A stretch of 64,000 nucleotides of DNA, taken from assembly GCF_000143415.4 (NCBI RefSeq), contig NW_003314312.1, positions 1,157,580 through 1,221,579 on the forward strand, in the 5' to 3' direction. Below are positions 1-10,875 of this stretch, in pieces (within the stretch, counting starts at the first letter, position 1; each line of letters starts with the position of its first letter). This stretch comes from Selaginella moellendorffii (Eukaryota > Streptophyta > Lycopodiopsida > Selaginellales > Selaginellaceae). The translations under genes were made by a program, and so were the position numbers. The notes below the pieces were generated by a model, which worked only from the letters and a program-made list of their open reading frames with translations, did not search any database and was not told the DNA's origin.

Positions 1-2281
1 GGTGCTGGCGACCGGGAGCTTCGCGAGCGTGGCGGCGGCGTCCGAGATCTACTCCGAGTCGGCCTCCTGGGAAGCTGGGATCCATTTCTTCGAGGACCAA
101 GTCGATGGCGAAGATCTTCTGGACTGCGGCTGCGACTCCGGCTAGAGCTTCTCCGGTACCTGGCAATCAAATGGCCACCCACATTCACCACCAAAGCTAG
201 AGAGAGAGAACCAAGAACTGACCTTCTTGGAGGACTTCTGGGCCTTCGGGCTGGAGAATAGTGCCTGTAGTTCCTGCTACAAAGAGCTCAGAGGAGAAGG
301 AAAAACAAAAAGCTGGGAATGAGCTTACCTGTTGCTTCTTCCGCCCCCATTGTATCCACGAGACCTGTCCGGCGATGGCGTGCGGTAGCGCCGAGCGTAG
401 GAGTAAGCCTGGCTAAATCCTCTGCCTCGACGGATTCTGCCTTCTCGATCGGGACTAGCACGGCGTGGAGCTGTCGGGCTTCGGCGGCGTGGAGGAGATG
501 GGCTCCGGCGGCGCGGCGAAGGTGGTGGAGTCTGACGCTTTGGCGCAGGACTCCTACGTCGTGGAGGTGATGGAGGACTCCGATGACGGCGAGGTGTTGC
601 ACCTTGATGAGGTGAAGGTGTTGGACTCGGACTTATGTACCGCGGGGGTGTCACACTTCGAGCGGCTCGCTTTGCAGGGCTTCGGCTTCGGGATTTGCTC
701 AGACTGCGGCTCCGCCTCGCGACTGCCTCCTTGTGATGGACGGGACTAGCACTTTGACTCCTGTCTTAAAATGTTAGCCAGACTAATTGTCTATCATCTT
801 TCTACCTTGATGACTTTGGAGGTGGCGCCTCTGCTCGACCGGCCTTGTTCTCCTCGGCACGAACACTGATCACATCCTGACGCTCTTTGCTGGCTTTTCC
901 TCTCTTATCCCGCTCCTTTTCCGCGTCACTCTCCGATTCTGCACTGCTTCCTGCTTCACTGTCCGACCTGAAACAAAGCAAGTAAGCGTACATTCCTGGA
1001 GAGTACGAGGTAGACCAAACCTATTGTGTTTTCGGCGTTTTCTATCTTTGTGTTTCCGCTTTTCCTTTCTCTTCTTCGATTTCTCCTTTTTTGAACGCCT
1101 TCGCCTTCTGCGCCTTTCCTCCTCACTGGATGTGTCTGACGACGACGGAGAGAGCTCAGATTCGCTCTCCGAATCTGTGTCAGAATACCGACGGTTTTTC
1201 CTCTTCTTCTTGTCTGAAGTTTTCCGGCGCCTTCTCCTCGATCTTCTGTCGTCCTCACTTTCGTCGCTGGATGAGTATTCGTTGACCGTTTTATGCTTCT
1301 TGCTGGCTTTCTCGTTCTCTACGAAATAGAGAGCATTAAAACAACTGTGCAAAAAAAACACCGTTATACCTTTTGCTGCAACTTTGTTCTCAGAGACTTC
1401 CCCACAATCAACAATCTTGATCGTATCAAAAGGTCTGTTCGACACCGGCTTAACAGGCTGTAACTCAATTTTTCTGAGCACTTCGAGACCCTCTACGACA
1501 CGGCCGAATACCACATGCTTCCTGAATAAAAATTCATGAAAAAAAAGCAGCGCAAAAGAAGAAATCGCACCCGTTAAGATGTGGCGCAGGTGCAAATGTG
1601 AGGAAGAACTGTGACTTGTTGGTATTTGGTCCGGCATTCGCCATGGATAAAACTCCAGGCGTGTCATGAGTGCAAACGAAGGACTCGTCTACAAGAGCCA
1701 GAATGGAAAAAAAAATTAAAGCACGCTAGGAAAAGAAATACAAACCATTGAATCTGCCACCGTAAATACTTTCTCCACCAGTTCCTGCAGGAATCGGAGA
1801 TGAGAAATGGTCGGCTACATCGCAATGAACAAGTGTGTATTACCATCGCCCTTGGTAAAATCCCCGCCCTGCTTGCCATGCACTAAGTCACACACAGCCG
1901 AAAAGTAGAACAAAACCACATACCTGAGCCATGAAACCTTTGATAACTCTGTGAAAGATAGAGCCTTTGTAATGTAGTCGCTGTCCAGTTTCTTTGCCTT
2001 TGCCTATCTCGCCTGTGAGGAAGTCCCCCCCAAAAAAAGAATGAGAATCGTTGATCTTCGCAGAGCGCGATGCGATGGAGACTTACCCGTGCACAGAGCG
2101 CGGAAGTTTTCCGCGGTGCGAGGAACCTTATCGGCGAAGAGCTGCGTAGAAAATGCGCCCACATTAGTAGAAGAATCGATGGACGCGCACTAGGAGCTCT
2201 CACCTCCATCACAACCCTTCCGGCGGGATCATCAGCGATGGTAATATCGAAGAAGACTCGCGGATTCGGCTTCTTCCCCAT
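1..2281 (-). CDS. RS-domain cyclophilin (CYP95/CYP63-like peptidyl-prolyl isomerase), 3' end off the window
   Basis: The start [15 protein letters not shown] at 2281 opens a cyclophilin domain spread over short exons; exon 1 is 2204-2281. Visible in order are [19 protein letters not shown], the catalytic-region [49 protein letters not shown] and [15 protein letters not shown] near 1500. After about 170 residues comes a long charged tail (1320-1 on the minus strand) of [13 protein letters not shown] and [12 protein letters not shown] blocks. It continues through exons ending near 332, about 224-274, and 1-163, so the C-terminus lies beyond base 1. Large cyclophilins with RS tails are nuclear, interact with SR splicing factors and isomerise prolyl bonds; that role is family knowledge. 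The gene is divergent from the membrane-protein gene starting at 2396. The family assignment is secure; which Arabidopsis paralogue is closest is not. Confidence 0.92.
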
Positions 2282-2395
2282 GGCGCCAAGGGGATCGCGT
2301 CACGCCGCCGCCCTCGCCAATGAGATAAACCCTAAAACTTTTAACCTTTTTTTTACCTCCAAGAAAGGAAGGCATGTTATTAGGGTTTATCGGCC
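2282..2395. promoter_or_regulatory. 114-bp bidirectional promoter with paired telo-boxes
   Basis: Only 114 bp separate the start codons of two divergent genes. It holds AAACCCTAA at 2327-2335 and the reverse-orientation TTAGGGTTT at 2380-2388. Telo-boxes are known plant promoter elements of genes active in dividing cells; their role here is inference. No clear TATA box is seen. Confidence 0.55.
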
Positions 2396-3565
2396 ATGGA
2401 ATTCCATGGGAGGCTCCCCGCGCTGCTCGCCATTCTCTTGCTCCTGTGCATTTTCGGCGCAGCTCAATCGTCGCGCAAGGCTGGATCAGGCGATGCTAAT
2501 GGCGATGTCGATCGAGGAGGAGGCCAAGATCAAGATCATCAGTCGCCTCCTCCACCGCCATCGCCATCGCCACCGCCGCCGCCGCCCCCGCCGCCGTCCA
2601 AGATCGAGTCCAAGGTAAGATTCTTGTGGGAAAATGCCAAGGCGGTGAGAATGGATTCTGGATGCTACAGGAAGATTTCAATGCTACTGCCGGTTCTTCC
2701 AAGAATCAGACCAAGGAGGAGGATCCGCCGCCATCGACGGGAGCTCAACCTCCACCGGAGGCCGAGGAAGAAGATCCTGGTCACTGTTGCGGTCTTAAAA
2801 TGCGCGCTTGCCTCTCTTCTCCCGGCGATTCTAGCGATGGTAGGCAAGAATTTTCTTTTCTAGCTTGATAGTTCTTTCCTTGATTCTCGCAGGAATGCTC
2901 TCTCTTGTGATCAAGAGCCACGAAGTCGTCAAAGTGAAAGTGATCACACCGAGCTTCTTGAGCGCCGATCCTTCGGAGCTCACAACCACAGCCGATGGAA
3001 AAGAGATCCAAGTAAGTCTTAGATAGTTTTTTTTCTCTTTTTTCATGCTCTCTATCACCATCTCTTCCAGGTGAAGATAGAGATGGTCGATCCAGAAGCT
3101 GCCAAGCTCCAATCTTCCATCCAGATCACAGTGAAATCCGACACCGAGTCGTGCAAACTCCCAGTTCCTTCTCACAATCTCGGATACAGCGATCAGAAGA
3201 AAACGTTGCTGGGTGGATTCCGCTACTCGGCCCTGAGAACTCCGGTGGTGGGATTGAGTATGCTAGCCGCGGCACTCGTTCTGGTGATGGGATCTTGGCT
3301 CTACTGCCGCTACAGGGTGAAGAAAACGGGACAATCGAGCGCGGGCGAGCACAGATATGTGGAGCTGGAGATGGGAGCTCCAGATCGAGATGGAGCTGGG
3401 ACTGCGCTAGAGGTGGAAGACGATGGATCGTGGGACAAAGTCTGGGACGAGGAGTGGGACGATGGCGAGGAAGCGGTGGGAAGTTCTTCCTTCAAGCTGA
3501 CCGAGAGCTTATCGGCCAAAGGCCTGGCGCCGCGAAGAACATCGAAAGATGGCCGGGTGGATTAA
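2396..3565 (+). CDS. Proline-rich type I membrane protein (DUF7356-like)
   Basis: The ATG at 2396 starts a signal peptide (MEFHGRLPALLAILLLLCIFG). An Asp/Gly-rich stretch and a poly-proline tract (PPPPPSPSPPPP) follow. Exons are about 2396-2613, 2672-2837, 2892-3010 and 3071-3565; the joins keep the frame. The extracellular part has cysteines in GHCCGLKMRAC and SCKLP. A single membrane helix lies near residues 225-250 (LSMLAAALVLVMGSWLYC), and a cytoplasmic tail with the acidic-aromatic motif WDKVWDEEWDD precedes the stop at 3563-3565. This layout fits plant single-pass proteins annotated DUF7356, recalled from memory and not searched; function is unknown. It shares the 114-bp intergenic region with the cyclophilin gene. 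Confidence 0.75.
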
Positions 3566-3718
3566 ACGGTAAAAAAAGAGAATTCACTCGTTTGAGAGTG
3601 GACGATTTTGCTTACTTTACTCATGTAAATTCTTCTCGCTTTTATACTGACGAGGTTAAACTTGCTTCGCGGAAGATGCCCGTACAACAAACTCTGCCTA
3701 CCGTACAACCCTGGAAGA

Positions 3719-3733
3719 GGGTTTAGGGCTTTC
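3719..3733 (+). promoter_or_regulatory. Telo-box-like motif just upstream of the NUP160 start
   Basis: GGTTTAGGG lies at 3720-3728, six bases before the NUP160 ATG at 3734. Similar motifs occur close to the starts at 9583 (TTAGGGTT, 9523-9530), 13422 (TAGGGTTTT, 13388-13396) and 17581 (CCCTAAAA, 17595-17602). Confidence 0.4.
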
Positions 3734-6700
3734 ATGGAGGTGCCGCTGGTGGGAAGCGAGGCGACGCGATGGACGAATGTCGGTGTTCCGGGGCCGAGAT
3801 TACCACCGGCGGTATCGTGCTGCTGCCCTGCGCCGATCAATGCCGCTGGCGCCGCGCTCGTTCCCAGCGCGACCAGCAAAGCGCGGGATTGCTTCATCAT
3901 CTGGTAAGAGAGTGTGGGATCTCCTTCTCCTTCTTCTTGAGGCTGCATTCGCTGTTTCTGCTAGGCGCATTCATCAATCCTCGCCCTCGGCAATGGAGAT
4001 CGTGCAGTTCTCGCCCCAGCAAGATTTCCCGGGCTATGGCCTACGGCTTTTGTTTAGCGAAGCTTTGTGTCCTTTCGCTGGAATATTTCCCATCGAGGCA
4101 AGTTTCCAAAGGGAATTCTCTCGTTCTTCTCAGGAGCTAAGAACTACTCTCTTACAGGTTAACAATGGCCAGGGCCTCAACTTCACTATCACCATTGTGG
4201 CTGCGTCGGGTATCGTGTACGTCGTCAAGCTTCCAGTGGCGATGGAGCTGTGGAGCAATTTCGTTCTATCAAACTCCACTTTGATGGTTCGGGATCTTTC
4301 CAGCGAATTCACCAGGCTTCATGAAGTCACCTCCTTTACAGCCGCGAGAAACATCCTGTTCGTTGGGGGGCGAAATGGCTCTGTGCTTTGCTTCTCTCTT
4401 TTCACCGATCTCGCGCAAGGTACGATGTTTTGTGACCAACGGAAGCTAACGCTCTGTGATGTAGATATTTGTTACGAACTCAAAGGTGGTGATGCTGGAA
4501 TTGGACGTCTTTGGGGACTGGTTTCCAGGTAGAGTTTGTTTTCTGAGGCTTTTGACACTGGCTGATTAGCGAGTTTCCAGAAACAAGTCTGCGGCATCAG
4601 TTAAAAGTCTGGCAGTTCAAGAAATTCACAACAAACATGTGCTTCTTGTGCTTCATGAGGACGGGACCTTGCAAGCTTGGGATCCCCTTCAACACTTTCG
4701 ACTGTTTAGTCACAATATCTGCCCATCTCCGGAGTTGACAGGCAATGGTTTAACGTTTATGCTTACTGGTCTTAGAGCTAAGCATTCTCTCAGGTTCATC
4801 TGCATCACAGATGTGGACGGAAGACGGCGTGTTTGCAGCGTCTAAGCAGCTAGCTGTCCTGTTTACTGAAGCTTCGCTGGTATTGTTTTCTGTGCATCGT
4901 AAACTTAACATTCTTTTCTATGTTCTTTGCATAGACAAAGACAAGGAGCACCATATGCATTTACACCATGGACCCGCAGCCGTCCAGTGGGCTTCAGCTG
5001 GGAATGCCTACATTGCAGCAAGTTATCCCCGTCGAGCAGGTACTTAGATCCCAGCGCATAGTATATAGCTAATTGCTTCTTTTAGGGAGTTGTTGTAGAT
5101 GTGATGCTGGTGCAAGGAAGCTTATGGATCCTTACTCACAATACAGTGGACTCTGATCTTATGCATTTAAAGCTTCAACTGTACGCCGATTTTGTTTTTA
5201 TTTTTATTTTTTATTTTCTACTTTCTGGACGTAGCTCACATAAATTGCAGGGGAGTGCTTCCGCAGCATTCTGTTTTGCAAGAAACGGAGCTAGATGAGC
5301 AACTCGTCATCGGCGACGGCGATAATCTCCCGTTCCTGCCAACTGTAACTTACATTCTAAAGCTTCTGGTTTATTTTTATTTAACAACGAGTTTCAGGAA
5401 GGAACCATAACGGAGATACTGATAAGAAGACTTCTGCAGCCAGGATTTTTTCACCACGAGACAGCCCAGCAAGTTCTTCAAGGGCGTGGTGTCATTGTCA
5501 ACGATTCTAGTTTACGAACTTCTGTGGAAGAGGACTGGCGGCGAGATATCTCTTTAGCGATCAAGGTGGGAAGAATTTGTGAGCGCTTTCAGCTTATCGT
5601 TTGTGTTACTTTGCAGATCACAGACGAGGCTAAACAATTTGAGCAAAGGAATAATTTTGTAACAGAGTACGCGAGGGCATGGAAGAAGAACCACAGTCCG
5701 TATGTTCTCCTGGCAGATGCAACCACTGGATGCGTCGGCTTAGTGAGAAAGTCCTCCCTGTCTTTGATTCGCTCACAAAGCAGTGTCGAAAGAACAACAT
5801 GGAGTAAGCGTGATAATTTTGATTGAGTTTCCATTTTAATCTCTTCCTGTAGGAAATGATAGTGAAGTTCTCAAGCGCTTTATGTCATGTGTGCACCTGG
5901 TTATTACTCACATTGGAGAACTCCCGCTGGCTGTATTCGATGAATCGCTTCTGCAACGCAAGGGTGCTTCTATTGACCAACTAGTAGCTACCTGCGTACA
6001 CAATCTCGATGTCGGCTCTCAGCCGCGGCAGGATTTGAGCATCGGCGTGGATGGTTTACGTGAAAAGGAAAAGGTGCGGCACACAAAGCAAAGGCTGTTC
6101 AACTTCAAAATCTGCCAAGAGTTATTGGCTATCAAGGACGTTGCTGGTAATTGGAGCAGTGTATTGGACAGCATTGCGAACTACGAGCGATGCCTTTTGT
6201 TCGGCTCCACACAAAAGTCTTGTGAAATTCCACCGATGGGAAACGCTTTCACAAAGTTGATTACGCAGGCAACCTCTCAGGTTTTATGGGCTCATTATCA
6301 GGAATGCCGCAACCTGGTTTTGCTTTTGAGCTATGTCATCAACATGAAATCACAGGCAAGTATAGAAGTGCTATTCCATTGACCGCATTGTTTATTTACC
6401 TATTCAAGCAGGTAAATCTTACTGGAAGCGAGGCATCAAGAATTCAGCTGCAAATCTTACCACGTCTTAAGAAAGCAATGCTTATCAACTTGCTGCTATA
6501 CTGGTTAACAGTAACTCCTGGCGAAGCCCCAGATTCGGATGATTTTAACTCGCTATTGGCATCTCTAAGACTCGGTACGTGTTCATACACATATCGCTCT
6601 GCCTGACATATTTTATAGATGGTGCTGCCAACACTGCCTGGAAAGGAGGTCTGGGATTTGGACAGTTTACTTTGGCAGAAATCCTGGGGGCATCGTTTTT

Positions 6701-9351
6701 TGAAGCAGCACCCGTGACCTTTCGCAATCACAGTGGAGCTTTTGTGGAGAAAGGAGATCTGCTTGACTATGCAAGGGGTTTTATTACGTGGTTGTCGGTG
6801 GGCCAAGATAGTCGTCTGAACTTTCCGCGGAGAATAATAGACCTCTCGGTGATCCTCCTGAAACATGGGCAATACCGCGGTCTTGAGGTGCGCTTTTAAA
6901 ACTTTTTTCCCTTTTTCGCAACCGAACATTCACGTTGCATGTCGTAAACCAGAGTCTGCTGAGCATTGTCGAAAGGCACTCGAACGAACAAACGTTCCTA
7001 GACGACGTGTTCGCTGCCGATGGTGAGTGCAGCGCCAGGCTGCATTTGCTAGGATTTTGTCGCTTGGCTCGTGCGTGCAGCGGGAATGGATCAAACAAAT
7101 CACAGGAAATAAAAGACGCAGCTTCCTGCTTTTTCAGGTATGTCTCAGGTGTCTTTCCAGTATCCCGTATCCTGGTATTTATTGTGGCGTTACAGGGCTG
7201 CAGCTACACTGGGAGATTCCGATGAGAGGTTTCATTCGCTTTTTCGAGGAAAGAGTTTGTTGCCTGAATCAACTGCTGCAGCCTGGAAGCTTCAGTACTT
7301 TGAATGGGTGATGCAAATTTTTGAGCAGCACAACCTCAGTGAAGGCGCGAGTCAATTTGCTTTGGCAGCACTTGATCAGGTTGATCAGGCTGGAAGCGAC
7401 AGGAACACCATTGGGACAAAGGGACGGCTGTGGGCCAACGTTTTTAAGTTCTCGATGGATCTGGAACTGTATGGTGAAGCATATACTGCAATCGTCTCTA
7501 ATCCGGATGAGGAGGTGAAACTTACGTGCTTGCGGCGATTCGTGGTGGTCCTTTGCGAGCGTAAAGCTACGCAGGTACGTTTTACCTGGTGTAGAAGCAA
7601 GTTTCTTATTGTGTTGTGAAGCAGATTTTATGTGGTGGAGACCTTCCGTATGCTGGTTTACTCGACACTGTTGAGCAGGAGTTGGCTTGGAAGGTGAGCA
7701 TGAATTTTACGTTCGATATTTGTTTATTGTGCTTGCATTTACAGGCAGAATACTCTGACGTGAGCGCAAAACCAAACGTCTACAAGCTTCTGTATGCCTT
7801 TAGCCTTCATCATCACAACTACAGACGCGCAGCTGGGTACATGTATCGATATGCTGCGAGAATGAGGGACGAAGGTGTGTCCAAGTCTCGTCTTCAAGTT
7901 GCGGTTGCTTTTCAAGAGCAGGTGAACGGGCTTGCTGCGGCAATCAACACTCTCAGCCTTGTAAGTCCGTCCTCTGCGTGGATAGATTTGCAATTTACAA
8001 TTGCTGATGAGAAGTCCAGCTCTTCTCCCTCAAAACGCCCTCGTTTGGCTGGTACGGGAGGTACGCATATAATGAACGGTGTTGGCGATGGAGTGACATG
8101 TTTTCGTTTTCCTTTTCAGTCGTGAACTACGTTGCGGTTGTCAAAGAAGAGAACGTTGTCGATATTGAAGAACTGGACAAACAATACGTTCTTGCTGTTG
8201 CCAAGTTGGAGCTTGTACAGGCAAGCATCAAGCATCCGACAATAGGTACTTGTTGACTGCGTACGTTAAACTTGTTAAAGGTTTGATTGTCGCCAGGAGA
8301 GCTATCCCCTTCAGAGGTTGTTCATCTACTTGTTCAGTATGGTTTGTACGAGAGCGCATTCTCTACGCTGTTTAGACTGTGGAAAGGCTCTGTATTGAAA
8401 AGGTAAGGACCTGCGACTTTTGACTATGACTTCGACTATAACACGAGTTCATTCTTTAGGGAGCTTGAGAAAACATTTGAGCTGATTGCGAGAAATTGTT
8501 GCAGCCAACAGACGAGCCTCAGGTTGTGACATTCCTCCTTTGTCATTTGCTCATCAGTTCTTTGCAGGCCACCGAATGGGAAGCTTTTGATGCTTACTGG
8601 TGTAGACAGCACAGATGGCGAGCTTCCTGCAGCTTCTAAAGGGGATTGGCAATCTTTGCAGCGGAATCTGGTAATTACTATTCACAATGAACAAACCTGA
8701 GAAATATGTTTCTACTTTAAATCAGGAGAAATATCGACCGGTGCATCCTCGTCTTCCGGTTGTCGTTGCGGAGACAATTATTTCCGTGAACAAAAACATG
8801 GAGCTACCGCTTTGGCTTACTGACCTTTTAAAGGTAAGAAACACCACAAGGATTTAAGGTTTTTCTGTGCTTGACTTTGGCATTTATTGCAGGGAGGCAA
8901 GTCTGTAAATCCTTTCGGAATGGCAGGGCAGGATGGAGATCCCGCGGCCTTACTCAGGATTTACGTGGATAATGGACGCCTGGTAGAAGCTTCAACTTTG
9001 ATCCTAGACTATCTCCGAGCATGGGCTAACATGGTACGCATTAATAGTTCGTCGTGCTCGCCGTTTCAAAATTCTCTACCTTCATCCAGAGACCGACTGA
9101 CGTGATCAAGCGCAAGAAAGTGTCTGCGGCCTGGTTTCCATACGCACTGATCGATCGTCTCCAGCAATCGCTAGCGGAAGTTAGCGATCGGGACTCGCGG
9201 TGCAAAGAAATGAAAAGCTCCCTCCAGGCAGCTTTAAAGCGTCATCTTAGTCAGGTAATTCGTCCATCCATGGATCTTCTTCTGGTGATTTGATGGATTT
9301 TCTTTCTAGATGAAAGACGATTCAAACGATATCATCTCCTCGCAGGCTTAA
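3734..9351 (+). CDS. NUP160: Nuclear pore complex protein NUP160
   Basis: A multi-exon gene of roughly 5.6 kb, start ATG 3734 (MEVPLVGSEATRW), stop TAA 9349-9351 after KDDSNDIISSQA. The N-terminal half (to about 5400) reads as a beta-propeller: LNFTITIVAASGIVYVVKLP, RNILFVGGRNGSVLCFS, LLVLHEDGTLQAWDP. The rest is alpha-solenoid, with characteristic pieces MYRYAARMRDEGVSKSRLQVA (about 7840), LWANVFKFSMDLELYGEAY (about 7430) and the closing DVIKRKKVSAAWFPYALIDRL (about 9100). NUP160 is a scaffold subunit of the Nup107-160 Y complex, needed for pore assembly and mRNA export. Introns are mostly 50-80 bp. One intron after IFPIE appears to use a GC donor (GAG|GCAAGT near 4099). I see no disabling change. 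It lies head-to-tail with the next gene, 231 bp away. Confidence 0.93.
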
Positions 9352-9582
9352 ACTCTAGCACCATTGAAAAATCGAACACAATGTATCTATCAGCAAATTC
9401 TTGCAAATCCAGGCACCTTTAAGAGCTTACTATGCGAGGCACTTTTAAAGGTAGGGCAAGCCATCATAGATAAAAGGCCAACTTCAAGCGTGAATAGCGT
9501 GAAAGAGATTTTATTTTTTATTTTAGGGTTGATGAGAAGGAGCCTTGGGTTGAGGGCTTTGGTAGAAGGCGAAGATCTGAGA

Positions 9583-10773
9583 ATGGCGGGGCGAGCTCGC
9601 AATCCCGTGCAGGGCTTTCTTCTCTGGCTCCGCCGCCAGCCGCCCAAGGTGAAGACGGCGCTGGGCTGCGTCGGCGCCATCGCGATGCTCGTGCTTCTTA
9701 GGTTTCTAGTCGTGGATCACGACAATCTCTTTGTTCTCGCGGAGGCGATCCATTCCGTCGGCATCATCGTGCTCATCTACAAGCTCCAGAAGGAAAGAAC
9801 TTGCGCTGGTGAGTGAGCGACTCCAAAGATTGATTTTTTTGTTCTTCCGGTCGAAAATTCCCCTTCGTGCTTTCGCCCCAGGCCTGTCGCTGAAATCGCA
9901 GGAGCTCACAGCCATTTTTCTCGCTGTGAGGCTCTACTGTAGCGTGGTAATGGAGTATGACATCCACACCCTTCTCGACACGGCAACTTTGGCCACCACG
10001 CTGTGGGTGATTTACATGCTGCGCTTCAAGCTCAAGTCGACTTACATGGAAGATCTCGACAACCTCCCGTCATACTACGTGGTTCGTCCTCTTGTCGTTA
10101 CCATTCTCCTCGATTTTTTCCATTCTTTTGTTGGATTCCTTGTCTTGAGTTTCCTGGCTGTGTCCAGATCATACCGTGTGCCGCTCTTGCTTTTCTCATT
10201 CATCCTTCTACAGCGCATAACGTCGTCAACAGAATCCTTTGGGCGTTTTGCGTCTACTTGGAGGCTGTCTCGGTGCTGCCTCAGCTGCGAGTTATGCAAA
10301 ACACCAAGGTACACGCGTGGAAATCATCGTTGCTCTTTCTTGTCGTGGTTTCTTCTTGTTCTGTCATGACTTATTCGTTGTCTCTCCTTTGCCAGGTTGT
10401 AGAGCCCTTTACCGCGCATTATGTGTTTGCACTTGGTGTGGCCAGGTTTTTGAGCTGTGCGCATTGGGTGCTCCAGGTAAAAACTTTGATTTTTCTTTTG
10501 TTTCTTCTCTTCAAAGTTTGAGCAAGAAGTTGTGTTACAGATTATAGATGGCCGGAGCTATTTGATCAATGCCTTGGGCTATGGATGGTGGCCTTCCATG
10601 GTTCTTCTTTCCGAGATCGTACAAACGTTCATCTTGGCTGATTTTTGCTACTACTACGTCAAAAGGTCTCACTCAAAGCCCTCACTCTTTGATGAGTTTC
10701 TAATTTTCTTTGTCGTTCTCCCAGCGTTCTTGAGGGACAATCCATTGTGCGACTTCCTTCTGGAGTTGTCTGA
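9583..10773 (+). CDS. ERD2-like (ER lumen protein-retaining receptor family) seven-helix protein
   Basis: The start MAGRARNPVQGF at 9583 is chosen over an upstream open frame because the family begins here; a TTAGGGTT motif lies at 9523. Exons join to give hydrophobic segments GCVGAIAMLVLLRF, LAEAIHSVGIIVLIYKL, the signature LSLKSQELTAIFLAVRLYCS, MEYDIHTLLDTATLATTLWVIYML, ILWAFCVYLEAVSVLPQLR, VVEPFTAHYVFALGVARFLSCAHWVLQ, and a last exon ending in VRLPSGVV with stop TGA 10771-10773. ERD2 proteins retrieve K/HDEL ligands between Golgi and ER. The extra N-terminal helix places this protein in the plant ERD2-like branch, whose HDEL-receptor activity is doubtful (family knowledge). It is convergent with PDIL5-4, with stop codons about 100 bp apart. 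Confidence 0.9.
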
Positions 10774-10875
10774 TCGCGAGTTTAAATTAACTGTTGTTTC
10801 AGAGACTGTATTTCTAACGCAAAAAAGAGAAACGCAGAGACTTTTTCGTGTAAGAAAAAACTTTTTTCTTTCCTC

